This document shows positions 16,950 through 25,123 of a stretch of 64,000 bases of DNA, in pieces. Positions within the stretch are counted from its first letter, which is position 1. Each line of letters begins with the position of its first letter. The position numbers were made by a program, and so were the translations under genes. The stretch covers positions 1,751,001 through 1,815,000 of the forward strand of contig JAWKLJ010000002.1 of the NCBI GenBank assembly GCA_041392805.1, written 5' to 3'. This DNA is from Saprospiraceae bacterium. Its GTDB lineage: Bacteria; Bacteroidota; Bacteroidia; Chitinophagales; Saprospiraceae. Under the pieces are notes generated by a model, which saw only the letters and a program-made list of their open reading frames with translations, did not search any database and was not told the DNA's origin.

Positions 16950-16996
16950 GGCGCAAATATAAGTACTTATTCGTTCTCCGTTTGGACTTTTGGCGC

Positions 16997-17093
16997 TTTT
17001 GGAAATCTTCCGCCTTCTAAGTGGGAAGTTGGAAGTCGGAAAATTGCGCTCCTGAGTTTTTCCGCCTTCCGCCTTCCCATTTCCGCCTTTCAA
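16997..17093. repeat. GA/CT-rich dispersed repeat, second clear copy
   Basis: GGGAAGTTGGAAGTCGGAAA is followed by ATTGCGCTCCTGAG (17043-17056) and then TTCCGCCTTCCGCCTTCCCATTTCC, the same word order as the element at 5.5 kb read on the minus strand. Spurious frames in the two places even share the peptide ENCAPE..FRLPPSHF. It fills most of the gap between the BaiN-like gene and the OmpA-family gene. Confidence 0.75.
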
Positions 17094-17131
17094 AACAGCG
17101 AATGTCAAAAGCTCCTGTCTATTTGAACGTC

Positions 17132-19621
17132 CTATTTCTCAATTGGCTTAAAGCGGATTTCCACCCTTCTATTCTGTGCGCGGCCTTCCTCTATTTCATT
17201 GGAGGCGATGGGCTGGTCCATGCCAAAGCCTGTGGCAGAAATCAAATTAGGAGAAACGCCTTGTTGGATAAGGAAATCTTTTGTCGCCTGGGCCCGGTTT
17301 TGAGAAAGAGTCAGGTTATATTCAGCACTGCCAACATTATCGGTATGGCCACTAATTTCAACCTTCAAGTCTTGCGCAAGCAGGAGCTGAGCCAGTCGCT
17401 TTAGTTCCGTAAAAGAAGTTGACTTAATATCAAACTTACTCGTTTCAAAAAAGAGATTTTTTAAAGGAATGGCGATGTTGTTTTCTACGATTTCAGTCAA
17501 ATTGGGGACGACAATGTTATCGATTTGTTTAAGTTGATCCGTTTGGGACCTAAGATCAATATTGTTACTTATGGGATAATAGCCAGGTTGATCCACCCGA
17601 TAGCTATATAACTTGCCAAGCGGAAGGCTAATGAAAAAATGACCACTAATCGGATCGGGATTGATTTCCCCGGCAGTTTCCCCGGTTTCCATATCTTCCA
17701 CAATAATACTAAAGGTCAAAGGTTGGCCGTCTACGCCCAATAATTTGCCCTCGAGGGTAGCCACATCCTGCGGTCTGGCTTTATCTGGTAAAAGTAAACT
17801 GAAGAGGTCTTCCCCTTTTTCCGGGATTTGTTTGGAGAAATAAGCTTCCCGGCCATCCGTGCTTACTTTGTATCCCCAGTCATTAGCGGTGGTATTGATG
17901 GTTTTGCCGAGGTTGACAGGGGTTGTCCATTCTGTCCAGGAATCACCGACCCGGGTTGTCTTGAAAACATCCAGCCCGCCAAGGCCAGCATGGCCATTAG
18001 AACTAAAATAAAGCGTGCGCATATCTGGGTGAAGAAAAGGAGAGCGTTCTTCCCAGGGGGTATTGAGGGTTGTCCCGAGGTTTTGAGGGGCGCTCCAGGT
18101 ATCATTGGGCAGTTTGTAGCTGATGTAAAGGTCGATGTTTTCTTCAATGGACAAGCCAATTCGATCGGGCCTTCTGGCGGCAAAAATGACGACTTTTTTA
18201 TCGGCAGCGACCGTTGTCCCACCTTGCCAAATGGATTTGGTGGTAGTCGAGAAAAAAGGCATAGGTTCTGACCAACCCTTTGCGGTTTTCTCGCTAATCA
18301 TGACCTGTCCATTGATAAAAAGAATCAAGTTGCTGCCATCAGCCGAAACAGCCAAGGGTGCTTCATTGTTGAAGGTATGAAAGCGTTTGATTGGCACGGG
18401 TTTGCTCCAGGTCTCACCTTCTTTTTGGCTGGTATAGATATTTTCCACTTCATCCATCAGTCGGCAGAAATAAAGCGTTTGCCCATCGGCAGTAATCACC
18501 GGTGAGTACTCAGGATAGGCCGTATTGACTTGATCGCCAAACGATTCGGATAGTATAGGTGTCTCTGTTGTTGAAATGATTTCCTGTAATTGACTTAGTC
18601 GGGTTGTATCCTGCTTGAAATCCTCCTCAAAGGTCTGGAGGGTTTCAGCCAAAGCGGTCCAATCCTGGTCATCGATCATTTTTTTACTTATTAAAAGAAC
18701 AGACTGATAAGCACGATAGCTTGGCGCCGCTTTTTTGATGTAGGCCAACAATTCAGGTTGATCTGTTTCTTCAGAAAAAGCAGGCGTTTTTCTAGCCAAT
18801 CCATATTCCTCCCGAAAATTGACAGAGTCGATCATTTCTGGGAAATTATTGTAAAATCGTTCGAAACCGGTGGCCTCCCCATAGCAAGCATAAAAAGGAT
18901 AAAGTGCTTGAATCGCTTTGGGAATTAAATGATTATCGGTTAGTCGGAATTGGTCTTCAAACTGGTAGGTAAAGGGCGATTTGTTGATGACCCTGGCTAA
19001 GGTTTCATCCATGAATGGCGTCAATCGGGGGTACCGATTCATTAAATTGAATAAGGCTTGTACAGGTGGATCGGGATATTTTTTCAAAAAACTTAAAACA
19101 ACGGCTTCCTCTAATTTAGGCACTAATTCAGGGCTGTTTTCCTGCAGACTGGACCTGTTGGCCTCCAGGAACGCCAAGAGGACATCATAATTACCTGCAT
19201 CTCTTTGTTCCGAAAAGAACAGTTCATTTCTGGCCTGTCTGGCTTGGATCGCCAAGCTGAATGTTATCCTAGGGTATTTTTCCAGAAAATCATCTAAAGC
19301 CTTGCTCTGGCCTTGCTGCAAGGCTAGCCGGAAGGCCTGTTCGGTATATTGGCGTTTTAATTGGCTGAAGTGCCCGGTCGTAATGCCCTCCTTTTCCAGC
19401 TTTTTTTGATCTCCTTTGCGCAATTTTCGGAAAGCACTTTGAGCGTCCAGGGTATATTGATAGGCAGAATCAGGCTGGTAATTGGTTTTGGTAGAATCTC
19501 CGAAAATTTTTCCTTTATCCAATAAAGCCCTTAGTTCCGAAATGGAAGTAGCGGCTTTATTTTGACCAAAAAGGTTATGGGAAAAACAGCAAATGAGTAG
19601 AAGTAAGACGTTAATGCGCAT
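17132..19621 (-). CDS. OmpA-family envelope protein with PD40 propeller (PorE/Pal-like)
   Basis: 829 residues. Signal peptide 1-19 (ending LFGQ), a helical, TPR-like region (about 25-340), a PD40 propeller (about 365-620; DGQTLYFCR, MRTLYFSSNGHAGLGGLDVF), a carboxypeptidase-regulatory-like segment (about 625-700) and a C-terminal OmpA domain (about 715-829) with ISGHTDNVGSAEYNLTLSQNRA and RAQNRRVEIRF, which binds peptidoglycan diaminopimelate. Such proteins sit in the periplasm attached to the outer membrane. The architecture is close to the SPOR-ended protein at 10193-12565, so the two are probably paralogues with different wall anchors. T9SS involvement is inference. Confidence 0.87.
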   Translation of the reverse strand: MRINVLLLLICCFSHNLFGQNKAATSISELRALLDKGKIFGDSTKTNYQPDSAYQYTLDAQSAFRKLRKGDQKKLEKEGITTGHFSQLKRQYTEQAFRLALQQGQSKALDDFLEKYPRITFSLAIQARQARNELFFSEQRDAGNYDVLLAFLEANRSSLQENSPELVPKLEEAVVLSFLKKYPDPPVQALFNLMNRYPRLTPFMDETLARVINKSPFTYQFEDQFRLTDNHLIPKAIQALYPFYACYGEATGFERFYNNFPEMIDSVNFREEYGLARKTPAFSEETDQPELLAYIKKAAPSYRAYQSVLLISKKMIDDQDWTALAETLQTFEEDFKQDTTRLSQLQEIISTTETPILSESFGDQVNTAYPEYSPVITADGQTLYFCRLMDEVENIYTSQKEGETWSKPVPIKRFHTFNNEAPLAVSADGSNLILFINGQVMISEKTAKGWSEPMPFFSTTTKSIWQGGTTVAADKKVVIFAARRPDRIGLSIEENIDLYISYKLPNDTWSAPQNLGTTLNTPWEERSPFLHPDMRTLYFSSNGHAGLGGLDVFKTTRVGDSWTEWTTPVNLGKTINTTANDWGYKVSTDGREAYFSKQIPEKGEDLFSLLLPDKARPQDVATLEGKLLGVDGQPLTFSIIVEDMETGETAGEINPDPISGHFFISLPLGKLYSYRVDQPGYYPISNNIDLRSQTDQLKQIDNIVVPNLTEIVENNIAIPLKNLFFETSKFDIKSTSFTELKRLAQLLLAQDLKVEISGHTDNVGSAEYNLTLSQNRAQATKDFLIQQGVSPNLISATGFGMDQPIASNEIEEGRAQNRRVEIRFKPIEK

Positions 19622-19726
19622 AGTATTAGTTTGGATCCTTTTTTATAGTAATGAATGAAAGCGGAATAAGTTACAAAGTCGTAAAGGTTTAACGTGATGA
19701 TCGGTAGTAAAAATATTTGAACGTTG

Positions 19727-19774
19727 TTTTAGTTAAAAAACTAAAAAGTAGTTGATTCAACGAAAAAATAGTTG
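19727..19774 (+). promoter_or_regulatory. Candidate BlaI operator region
   Basis: Three palindromic or repeated elements lie just before the blaI-like gene: TTTTAGTT-AAAA-AACTAAAA (19727-19746, perfect 8-bp arms), GTTGATTCAAC (19751-19761), and the direct repeat TAGTTG at 19749-19754 and 19769-19774 spaced 20 bp, about two helical turns. BlaI/MecI repressors bind dyads over their own promoter; which dyad is used here is unknown. Confidence 0.45.
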
Positions 19775-19782
19775 TACATTTG
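19752..19782 (+). promoter_or_regulatory. Candidate promoter of the blaI-M56 operon
   Basis: TTG at 19752-19754 and TACATTTG at 19775-19782 (exact TAnnTTTG) with a 20-nt spacer. The -7 box ends only 4 bases before the ATG at 19787, so the transcript would begin at or next to the start codon. Confidence 0.5.
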
Positions 19783-19786
19783 TTTT

Positions 19787-20149
19787 ATGAGACGTTTAAC
19801 AGAAAAAGAAGAACAAATCATGCAGATTCTTTGGCGAATGAAGAAAGCTTTTGTCAAAGAGATATTAGAAGAAATGGAAGAACCAAAGCCTCCTATCACT
19901 ACCTTGTCCTCCATTGTTCGAAAATTAGAAGGGGAGGGGATGCTGGGGCACGAGGCTTTTGGTAAAACACATCGTTATTATCCTGTCCTGAAAAAAGAGG
20001 CCTATCGAAAATCTTTTTTAAAGGATTTGCTAACAAATTATTTTTCTGGAAATCCGGAAATGCTTTTGTCTTACTTTGTAAAAGAAGAAAACCTGAATGC
20101 AAATGAGATAGCGCAGCTATTGGAGAGAATTAAGAGGCGCGAAGATTAA
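19787..20149 (+). CDS. BlaI/MecI/CopY-family transcriptional repressor
   Basis: 120 residues from the ATG at 19787. The winged helix is at residues 1-75: LTEKEEQIMQILWRMKKAFVKEILEEM, TTLSSIVRKLEGEGMLGHEAFGKTHRYYPV; the rest is the dimerisation tail. BlaI-type repressors hold off target genes until the partner M56 protease cleaves them. The usual cleavage area after the winged helix (PVLKKEAYRKSF) is present. It is followed 12 bases later by the M56 gene, the canonical pair. An upstream TTG would add five residues but sits over the promoter -7 box. Confidence 0.92.
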   Translation: MRRLTEKEEQIMQILWRMKKAFVKEILEEMEEPKPPITTLSSIVRKLEGEGMLGHEAFGKTHRYYPVLKKEAYRKSFLKDLLTNYFSGNPEMLLSYFVKEENLNANEIAQLLERIKRRED

Positions 20150-20161
20150 TTGACTAAATAA

Positions 20162-22606
20162 ATGATGGAAATCAACATTATCCAATATTTATTTGAGGCC
20201 AGTATTGGGCTCCTTTCCTTTTACCTGCTCTATTATGTTGCTTTGCGGCAGGAGACTTTTTTCCAATTTAATAGGATCTACCTTTTATTGATGCCATTAA
20301 TAGCAATGGCCATTCCTTTTTTTAATATCAGTTTGCAGGCTAAAGTTAGCCCAGCAGAGGTAGAAATTTTGTATCCAGTGGTACACCAAGTCAAGCAATT
20401 GGAAGAGCAGGTTTGGGGGCAAATAATAGCAAGCGAAAACACTGTTATTAGTTTGCAGATAGGGGATGTTTTGTACTGGATATATTGGTTAGGCGTAGGT
20501 TTAATGCTGATGAGACTGGCGAATGGAATAAGTCAATTGATGTGGCGGATAAGTTGTGCTAGAAGCGAAGAAAGGGAAGGTATTACCTATTTACAGACAG
20601 AAGAACAGTGTCCGGCATCCTCTTTTTTTAGTTATGTATTTTGGAATAAAGACAGCAAAGATGAAAAGTACAAACTAATCCTGGAGCATGAACTCGTACA
20701 CGTTCGACAATGGCACAGCCTGGATGTATTGTTAATGGAATGTTGGGTAATCCTCAAATGGTTTAATCCGATAATATACTTGTATCGAAAACACCTGCGA
20801 CTAATTCATGAATTCATAGCCGACCAATACGTAGTAGAACGAAAAGGCGAACGAATAGCTTACGCCCAATTGATGGTGCAAGCGGGAACGAAAAAAGAAA
20901 AACTGACTTTGACCAATAATTTTAATTCCTTAACCAAAATGCGCTTAGTTATGTTAGCAAAACACCAATCTAATCACTGGAAACGATGGAAATACTTGCT
21001 AGTGCTACCTACTATTGGCGGACTTATGATGCTTTTTTCCTTTAATATGGCAGTTGAACTTCCAGGAGAAGTGCTTGAGCCTTTAGCCAAGGCAGAAACA
21101 CTTCTGGAAAAAGTAGTAGAACAAGAACTGTTTAGTTGGGAAAAAAATGCCACTACCTTTCAGTTAAAATGGGGAGATATGGTTTGCGGATGTAAGGCAG
21201 AGCAGTTTAAAAATTATTATAAATGCGATAATCTGACTTTTTCACCAGGTGCTTACAAGGCCTTATTAAGAAAAGCAGGTCCCTTTGAATTGCTTGCTGA
21301 TGGGAAACCATTGGGTATTGCAGAATTGACAATCATGGGTAGTCGCATGGTGGATATGGGGGGCTATCAGGGCCAATTTGATGAATCGGGAAAGATAGAT
21401 AAATCCTCTTTGTTGTGGAAAAACCCTAAAATGGGTGACGTGTATAAATTCGATTTCCGGGGAGGAGAAACAGCATGGTTTACTTTCGAGGTGGTCATCA
21501 ACAATCGCAAGGCGGAATTAGGCCATGATTACATCGTTGATCTTGGTGATTACGCTTTTTCTGTAGATATGACCAATATGATTGGGGTGCGAACCTTCAA
21601 TTTTGTGGATTTTCAACGGGCGATGCAGCACCCTTTTTATTTAAAAGAGGCGAATGGAGAAACCCTAGGTATCGCCAAGGTGGAATTTCGGAATTTTGGT
21701 GCCCAAAGGGTGGAGACCATGGAGGAGGTAGGACGCAATGCCATTTCACTTGACCAACTAATGAGCATTCGGGAGGCCATGGCCGGTGATAATGTGAATA
21801 TTAATCTAACGACAGAAAAGGGAGAAAAAATCAGGATTGATTTATTATTGAGAGAGAATGCCGCTAGCAAGGAAGGAAGTCGGAAATTGGCCTTGATCTG
21901 GGGTGACCTCAAAGTTGATCAATTGTATTTCAGGTCCATCAGTTTGCGAGCGCAAGATGTAAAGCGCTTGAGAAAGGAGCCTTTATATCTTTCTATTAAT
22001 GACGAACTTTTTCGTATCGTGAGCGGGAACATTCCAGGGTCATTTACGGTTCAGGCAGGGAAAATGCAGGAAAAAAAGGCAAGGGAACATATCTCCATCG
22101 AGGAAATCTTGAGCAGTATAGATAATGGGGCAATTGGAAGGTATTTTTATTTCAATGCCATCTCTGAAAAAGGACATAAAACCGACCTTGGCATACATAT
22201 TGAAAAGGAAATTATTTGGACGGATTTTTTTGGGAATACTGCTCAATTTTCTGCCTCATCTAAGGATGGTCCAGTAATTATTACTTCTATATCGGAAGAA
22301 GGATTAAATCGGCTCTCTTCCTTGAAATTTGATGACTGGCGCCTTCCATGTTTTACGATTAACAGCGAGGATAAGTCAATTATGCCCTTAGCAGACTTGC
22401 CCCAAGAAGTATCATTACCACAAATCGGCTCTATTATCATGACTAATACCAAGGATAAGTTAATTAGGCCCTTAATAGATTTGCCTCAAAATGTATCTTT
22501 AGCGCAAATCGCCACTATTAAAATTTACCCACCCCATTCCTTAAATGGTGAATTTGGGGTTATGGGATATATTGGCAAAGTGGTAGTTTATTTGAAGGAT
22601 AATTGA
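20162..22606 (+). CDS. BlaR1-type M56 metallopeptidase with a large repeat-built exterior domain
   Basis: 814 residues. Four membrane helices (about 10-30, 38-55, 100-120 and 280-300) frame the zinc protease: His176-Glu177-Leu-Val-His180 and Glu217 in HEFIAD. On sensing a signal, such proteins cleave the BlaI repressor. The part beyond residue 300, about 500 residues, is not a penicillin-binding or TonB domain; it consists of degenerate modules of about 100 residues sharing 'LLADGKPLGIAELTI' / 'LKEANGETLGIAKVEF' / 'LSINDELFRIV' motifs, and ends in a 28-residue tandem duplication (residues 737-792, DLPQ.VSL.QI). I do not recognise this sensor. No target gene is adjacent. Confidence 0.85.
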   Translation: MMEINIIQYLFEASIGLLSFYLLYYVALRQETFFQFNRIYLLLMPLIAMAIPFFNISLQAKVSPAEVEILYPVVHQVKQLEEQVWGQIIASENTVISLQIGDVLYWIYWLGVGLMLMRLANGISQLMWRISCARSEEREGITYLQTEEQCPASSFFSYVFWNKDSKDEKYKLILEHELVHVRQWHSLDVLLMECWVILKWFNPIIYLYRKHLRLIHEFIADQYVVERKGERIAYAQLMVQAGTKKEKLTLTNNFNSLTKMRLVMLAKHQSNHWKRWKYLLVLPTIGGLMMLFSFNMAVELPGEVLEPLAKAETLLEKVVEQELFSWEKNATTFQLKWGDMVCGCKAEQFKNYYKCDNLTFSPGAYKALLRKAGPFELLADGKPLGIAELTIMGSRMVDMGGYQGQFDESGKIDKSSLLWKNPKMGDVYKFDFRGGETAWFTFEVVINNRKAELGHDYIVDLGDYAFSVDMTNMIGVRTFNFVDFQRAMQHPFYLKEANGETLGIAKVEFRNFGAQRVETMEEVGRNAISLDQLMSIREAMAGDNVNINLTTEKGEKIRIDLLLRENAASKEGSRKLALIWGDLKVDQLYFRSISLRAQDVKRLRKEPLYLSINDELFRIVSGNIPGSFTVQAGKMQEKKAREHISIEEILSSIDNGAIGRYFYFNAISEKGHKTDLGIHIEKEIIWTDFFGNTAQFSASSKDGPVIITSISEEGLNRLSSLKFDDWRLPCFTINSEDKSIMPLADLPQEVSLPQIGSIIMTNTKDKLIRPLIDLPQNVSLAQIATIKIYPPHSLNGEFGVMGYIGKVVVYLKDN

Positions 22607-22649
22607 CGCTGTGCATAGACAACAGCAATTTACCCAAGGAGCATCTTAG

Positions 22650-23675
22650 TTAAACTTTTGTAGTCTTGTCCAAGATAAAAGCGGCAGGCGATTTACCAGT
22701 CCAACGCTTGAAGGCTCTGCGAAAGACGCGGGGGTCAGCATAGCCTAAAAACGAGGCAACTTCTCTTGGCTTATTATGCTGTTGTGCCAAAAATTGAATA
22801 GCTAAATCTTTTCGAATATTTTCAAGGATAAGTTGAAAATTGGTTCCTTCTTTTTGCAATTTCCGCTGTAAGGTTCGAGGTGAGCAATGCATTTGGTCAG
22901 CCACCTGTTCAAGGGTCGGTAATGGGCTGTCCATGGATGACAACAACATTTGTTTGATACTATTCTCCAAGCTTTCTGTCAGCATTAAAGCGTTTAACTT
23001 TTCCTGGGCAAGGCGTTCAAATTCTTGGTATAAAGTAATATTGTGGCTAGCAACTGGAAGACTTGCAAGGTCCGGTGAAAACACCAGCGCATTGTACCCC
23101 GCATTAAAATATAAATTGGTTTTTAAGATAGCTTGGAAATCGGAGGTGTCAACTGGGCATGGGTAATTGAAATGGGCCATACTCGGAAAAATGCTTTTTC
23201 CTGTAAATCGCTTAATAATAGACAAGGTACGTGACATGCTGGTTTCAATAGCTTGTTGGGCGGTATGCGGGAAACGTCGCCACCATTCAGGATGGGGGTT
23301 ATAATAGACAATAAAATGATCTTTGGTAGCCTCATGATTATAAGAAAACATATTCCCAAACAAGGCATTAAACCGAGTCAGTTGGGCAAATGCGGTGGCT
23401 AATTCAGGGCAACTCTCCATTAAATACCCCAATAGTCCGATTACATGTGGATTGCTACTTTGGCCAATATGTAAACCTAGGTGTTCCTTTCTAGTGGCTG
23501 CTAATGCGAGTTCCCAGACTTTATTAGCTTCTTCCAGTCCCACCCAATAGTCTCCATCATCCAGGGTTGCAAGGCTGAAACCGGCAGCCTGAGCCAGAAC
23601 CATTTTATTGGCGCCATAATTAGCCGATTCATAAATAATATCCTTGATGATAGACATCTGTACCGTGACATTCAT
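22650..23675 (-). CDS. AraC-family transcriptional regulator (Arabinose_bd type)
   Basis: 341 residues from the ATG at 23675 (a TTG two codons earlier is less likely). The first 200 residues resemble the Arabinose_bd (PF12625) ligand domain of OruR/ArgR-like regulators (LGLHIGQSSNPHVIGLLGYL). The C-terminus has the two helix-turn-helix motifs: TLEQVADQMHCSPRTLQRKL and EVASFLGYADPRVFRRAFKRWTGKSPAAF. It is divergent from the DUF4345 gene with 111 bases between the starts, so that gene is the best candidate target. The inducer is unknown. Confidence 0.9.
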   Translation of the reverse strand: MNVTVQMSIIKDIIYESANYGANKMVLAQAAGFSLATLDDGDYWVGLEEANKVWELALAATRKEHLGLHIGQSSNPHVIGLLGYLMESCPELATAFAQLTRFNALFGNMFSYNHEATKDHFIVYYNPHPEWWRRFPHTAQQAIETSMSRTLSIIKRFTGKSIFPSMAHFNYPCPVDTSDFQAILKTNLYFNAGYNALVFSPDLASLPVASHNITLYQEFERLAQEKLNALMLTESLENSIKQMLLSSMDSPLPTLEQVADQMHCSPRTLQRKLQKEGTNFQLILENIRKDLAIQFLAQQHNKPREVASFLGYADPRVFRRAFKRWTGKSPAAFILDKTTKV

Positions 23676-23786
23676 ATTCAAACTTTGTCGTTAACTGTCC
23701 CCCTGCTGGCGGGTATTGGTATTTTATAGCAGCTACATTAGGCCTAAAATTGCAGTATTGATTTCGAAACACAAAATACTTGTAAA

Positions 23787-24170
23787 ATGAAAAGAGAAAT
23801 TGTTGCAAAAATCTTTCTGATAGTCGTTGCCATTCCCACCCTTTTAGTTGGTCTTCAGGCCTTTTTCGATCCACAAGCCATTATGGATAATGTAAGTGTA
23901 ATCTTGGATAACAGCAGTGGAAAAAGCTCGACAAGGGCTATTTATGGCGGCATGCACATAGCCTTTGGTTTATTTTTCATTTATGGTGCATTTAAAGCGC
24001 AGAGAGAAGCCTTATTGATTTTGGCACTTTATGCGACAGGTTTTGCGGCGGGTCGGTTTTATAGTTTAGCAGTAGATGGCATGCCTAATACTTTCATATT
24101 TACGTGGATTTGGGTGGAAACGATACTGGCATTGAGTGCTTGGGGATTGCTTTTGAAAACAGAGAAGTAG
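23787..24170 (+). CDS. DUF4345 family membrane protein
   Basis: 127 residues with four predicted membrane helices (about 6-24, 45-66, 72-92 and 100-121). The sequence KSSTRAIYGGMHIAFGLFF followed by REALLILALYATGFAAGR is typical of DUF4345, a small four-helix membrane family of unknown function. Divergent from the AraC regulator, which probably controls it. The next gene downstream is a sterol-desaturase-type oxygenase 89 bases away, possibly in the same transcript. Confidence 0.75.
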   Translation: MKREIVAKIFLIVVAIPTLLVGLQAFFDPQAIMDNVSVILDNSSGKSSTRAIYGGMHIAFGLFFIYGAFKAQREALLILALYATGFAAGRFYSLAVDGMPNTFIFTWIWVETILALSAWGLLLKTEK

Positions 24171-24259
24171 CCAAGATGATTCCTGTTTAAAGTTCGAGAG
24201 AATTTGATTAACTTTCAGCAAAATTATGGAAGATTGTTAGCTTTAAACATGGAATAAAT

Positions 24260-25078
24260 ATGGACGCCTTTATCGCTTTTTTTGAAAACATGCCCAATTT
24301 ATACAAATTGGCTTGGATATTTATATGCCTTTCCTTCACTTGGCTATTAGAATTTAGTGTTCCCCTCACTACCTTGAACTATCGAAAATGGCGGCATGCG
24401 GGGCGCAATTTGATTTTTTTATCGACATCACTGATTATTAATGTTCTATTCGGTCTTGCAACCGTAGGCGTTTTCTATTGGTTGGGAGAAAGCGAATTTG
24501 GCTTGTTAAATTTGGTGCAATTGAATCCCTGGCTAGCGCTGCTGCTTTCCATCATGGCGCTGGATTTTGTGGCCCAATGGTTTGCCCATTTTCTCCTCCA
24601 TCGCGTAAAATGGATGTGGAAATTCCATTTGGTTCATCATAGCGACACCAAGGTAGATGCTACTACTGGGACGCGGCACCATCCGGGCGATTACCTGATC
24701 AGAGAAGTTTTTTCCTTGGCTACCATTATTATCTTTGGCATCCCCCTCGGCTTTTACCTGTTTTATCGCATTTTGACGGTTTTTTTCGCTTATTTCACCC
24801 ATGCCAATATCCGGTTGCCGCAGTGGTTGGACAAAGCCCTAAGTCTGGTTATTGTCACGCCTAATATGCATAAATTCCATCACCATTTTGAGCGACCTTG
24901 GACGGATACCAATTTTGGCAATATTTTTTCATTTTGGGATCGAGCTTTAGGCACCATGGTATATGACGACCCTAAAAAAGTGCGCTATGGTGTAGATGTG
25001 CTCAATGACAGCCTGGACGAAGATGTGATCTATCAATTTAAAGTACCTTTTGATAAGAGAGTGAAGACTGATTACTGA
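24260..25078 (+). CDS. Sterol desaturase / fatty acid hydroxylase family protein
   Basis: 272 residues. Hydrophobic helices at about 14-32, 45-72, 85-105 and 150-180 enclose the di-iron histidine boxes: HFLLHRVKWMWKFHLVHHSD, TGTRHHPGDYL, FTHANI, and NMHKFHHHFERPWTDTNFGN. Members of the family are membrane di-iron oxygenases that hydroxylate or desaturate lipids (sterols, fatty acids, carotenoids). The substrate cannot be told; a carotenoid or ornithine/sphingolipid substrate is possible in Bacteroidota. The start codon gives a complete first helix. Confidence 0.9.
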   Translation: MDAFIAFFENMPNLYKLAWIFICLSFTWLLEFSVPLTTLNYRKWRHAGRNLIFLSTSLIINVLFGLATVGVFYWLGESEFGLLNLVQLNPWLALLLSIMALDFVAQWFAHFLLHRVKWMWKFHLVHHSDTKVDATTGTRHHPGDYLIREVFSLATIIIFGIPLGFYLFYRILTVFFAYFTHANIRLPQWLDKALSLVIVTPNMHKFHHHFERPWTDTNFGNIFSFWDRALGTMVYDDPKKVRYGVDVLNDSLDEDVIYQFKVPFDKRVKTDY

Positions 25079-25089
25079 TTTTGGTTGCT

Positions 25090-25097
25090 TATATTTG
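25090..25097 (+). promoter_or_regulatory. Candidate -7 box for the aspartate kinase gene
   Basis: TATATTTG is an exact TAnnTTTG match 26 bases before the ATG at 25124. No TTTG is visible at the -33 distance. Confidence 0.3.
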
Positions 25098-25123
25098 CGC
25101 AATTTTAAAATCAATAATTGGAA

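Noticed and set aside
16950..17108. 53-codon N-terminal extension of the BaiN-like flavoprotein
   Set aside because: The ATG at 16949 starts a perfect FAD-binding strand; the extension consists of dispersed-repeat sequence.
25079..25123. Lysine riboswitch before aspartate kinase
   Set aside because: The leader between the preceding gene and the ATG is under 50 bases, far too short for the roughly 170-nt aptamer.
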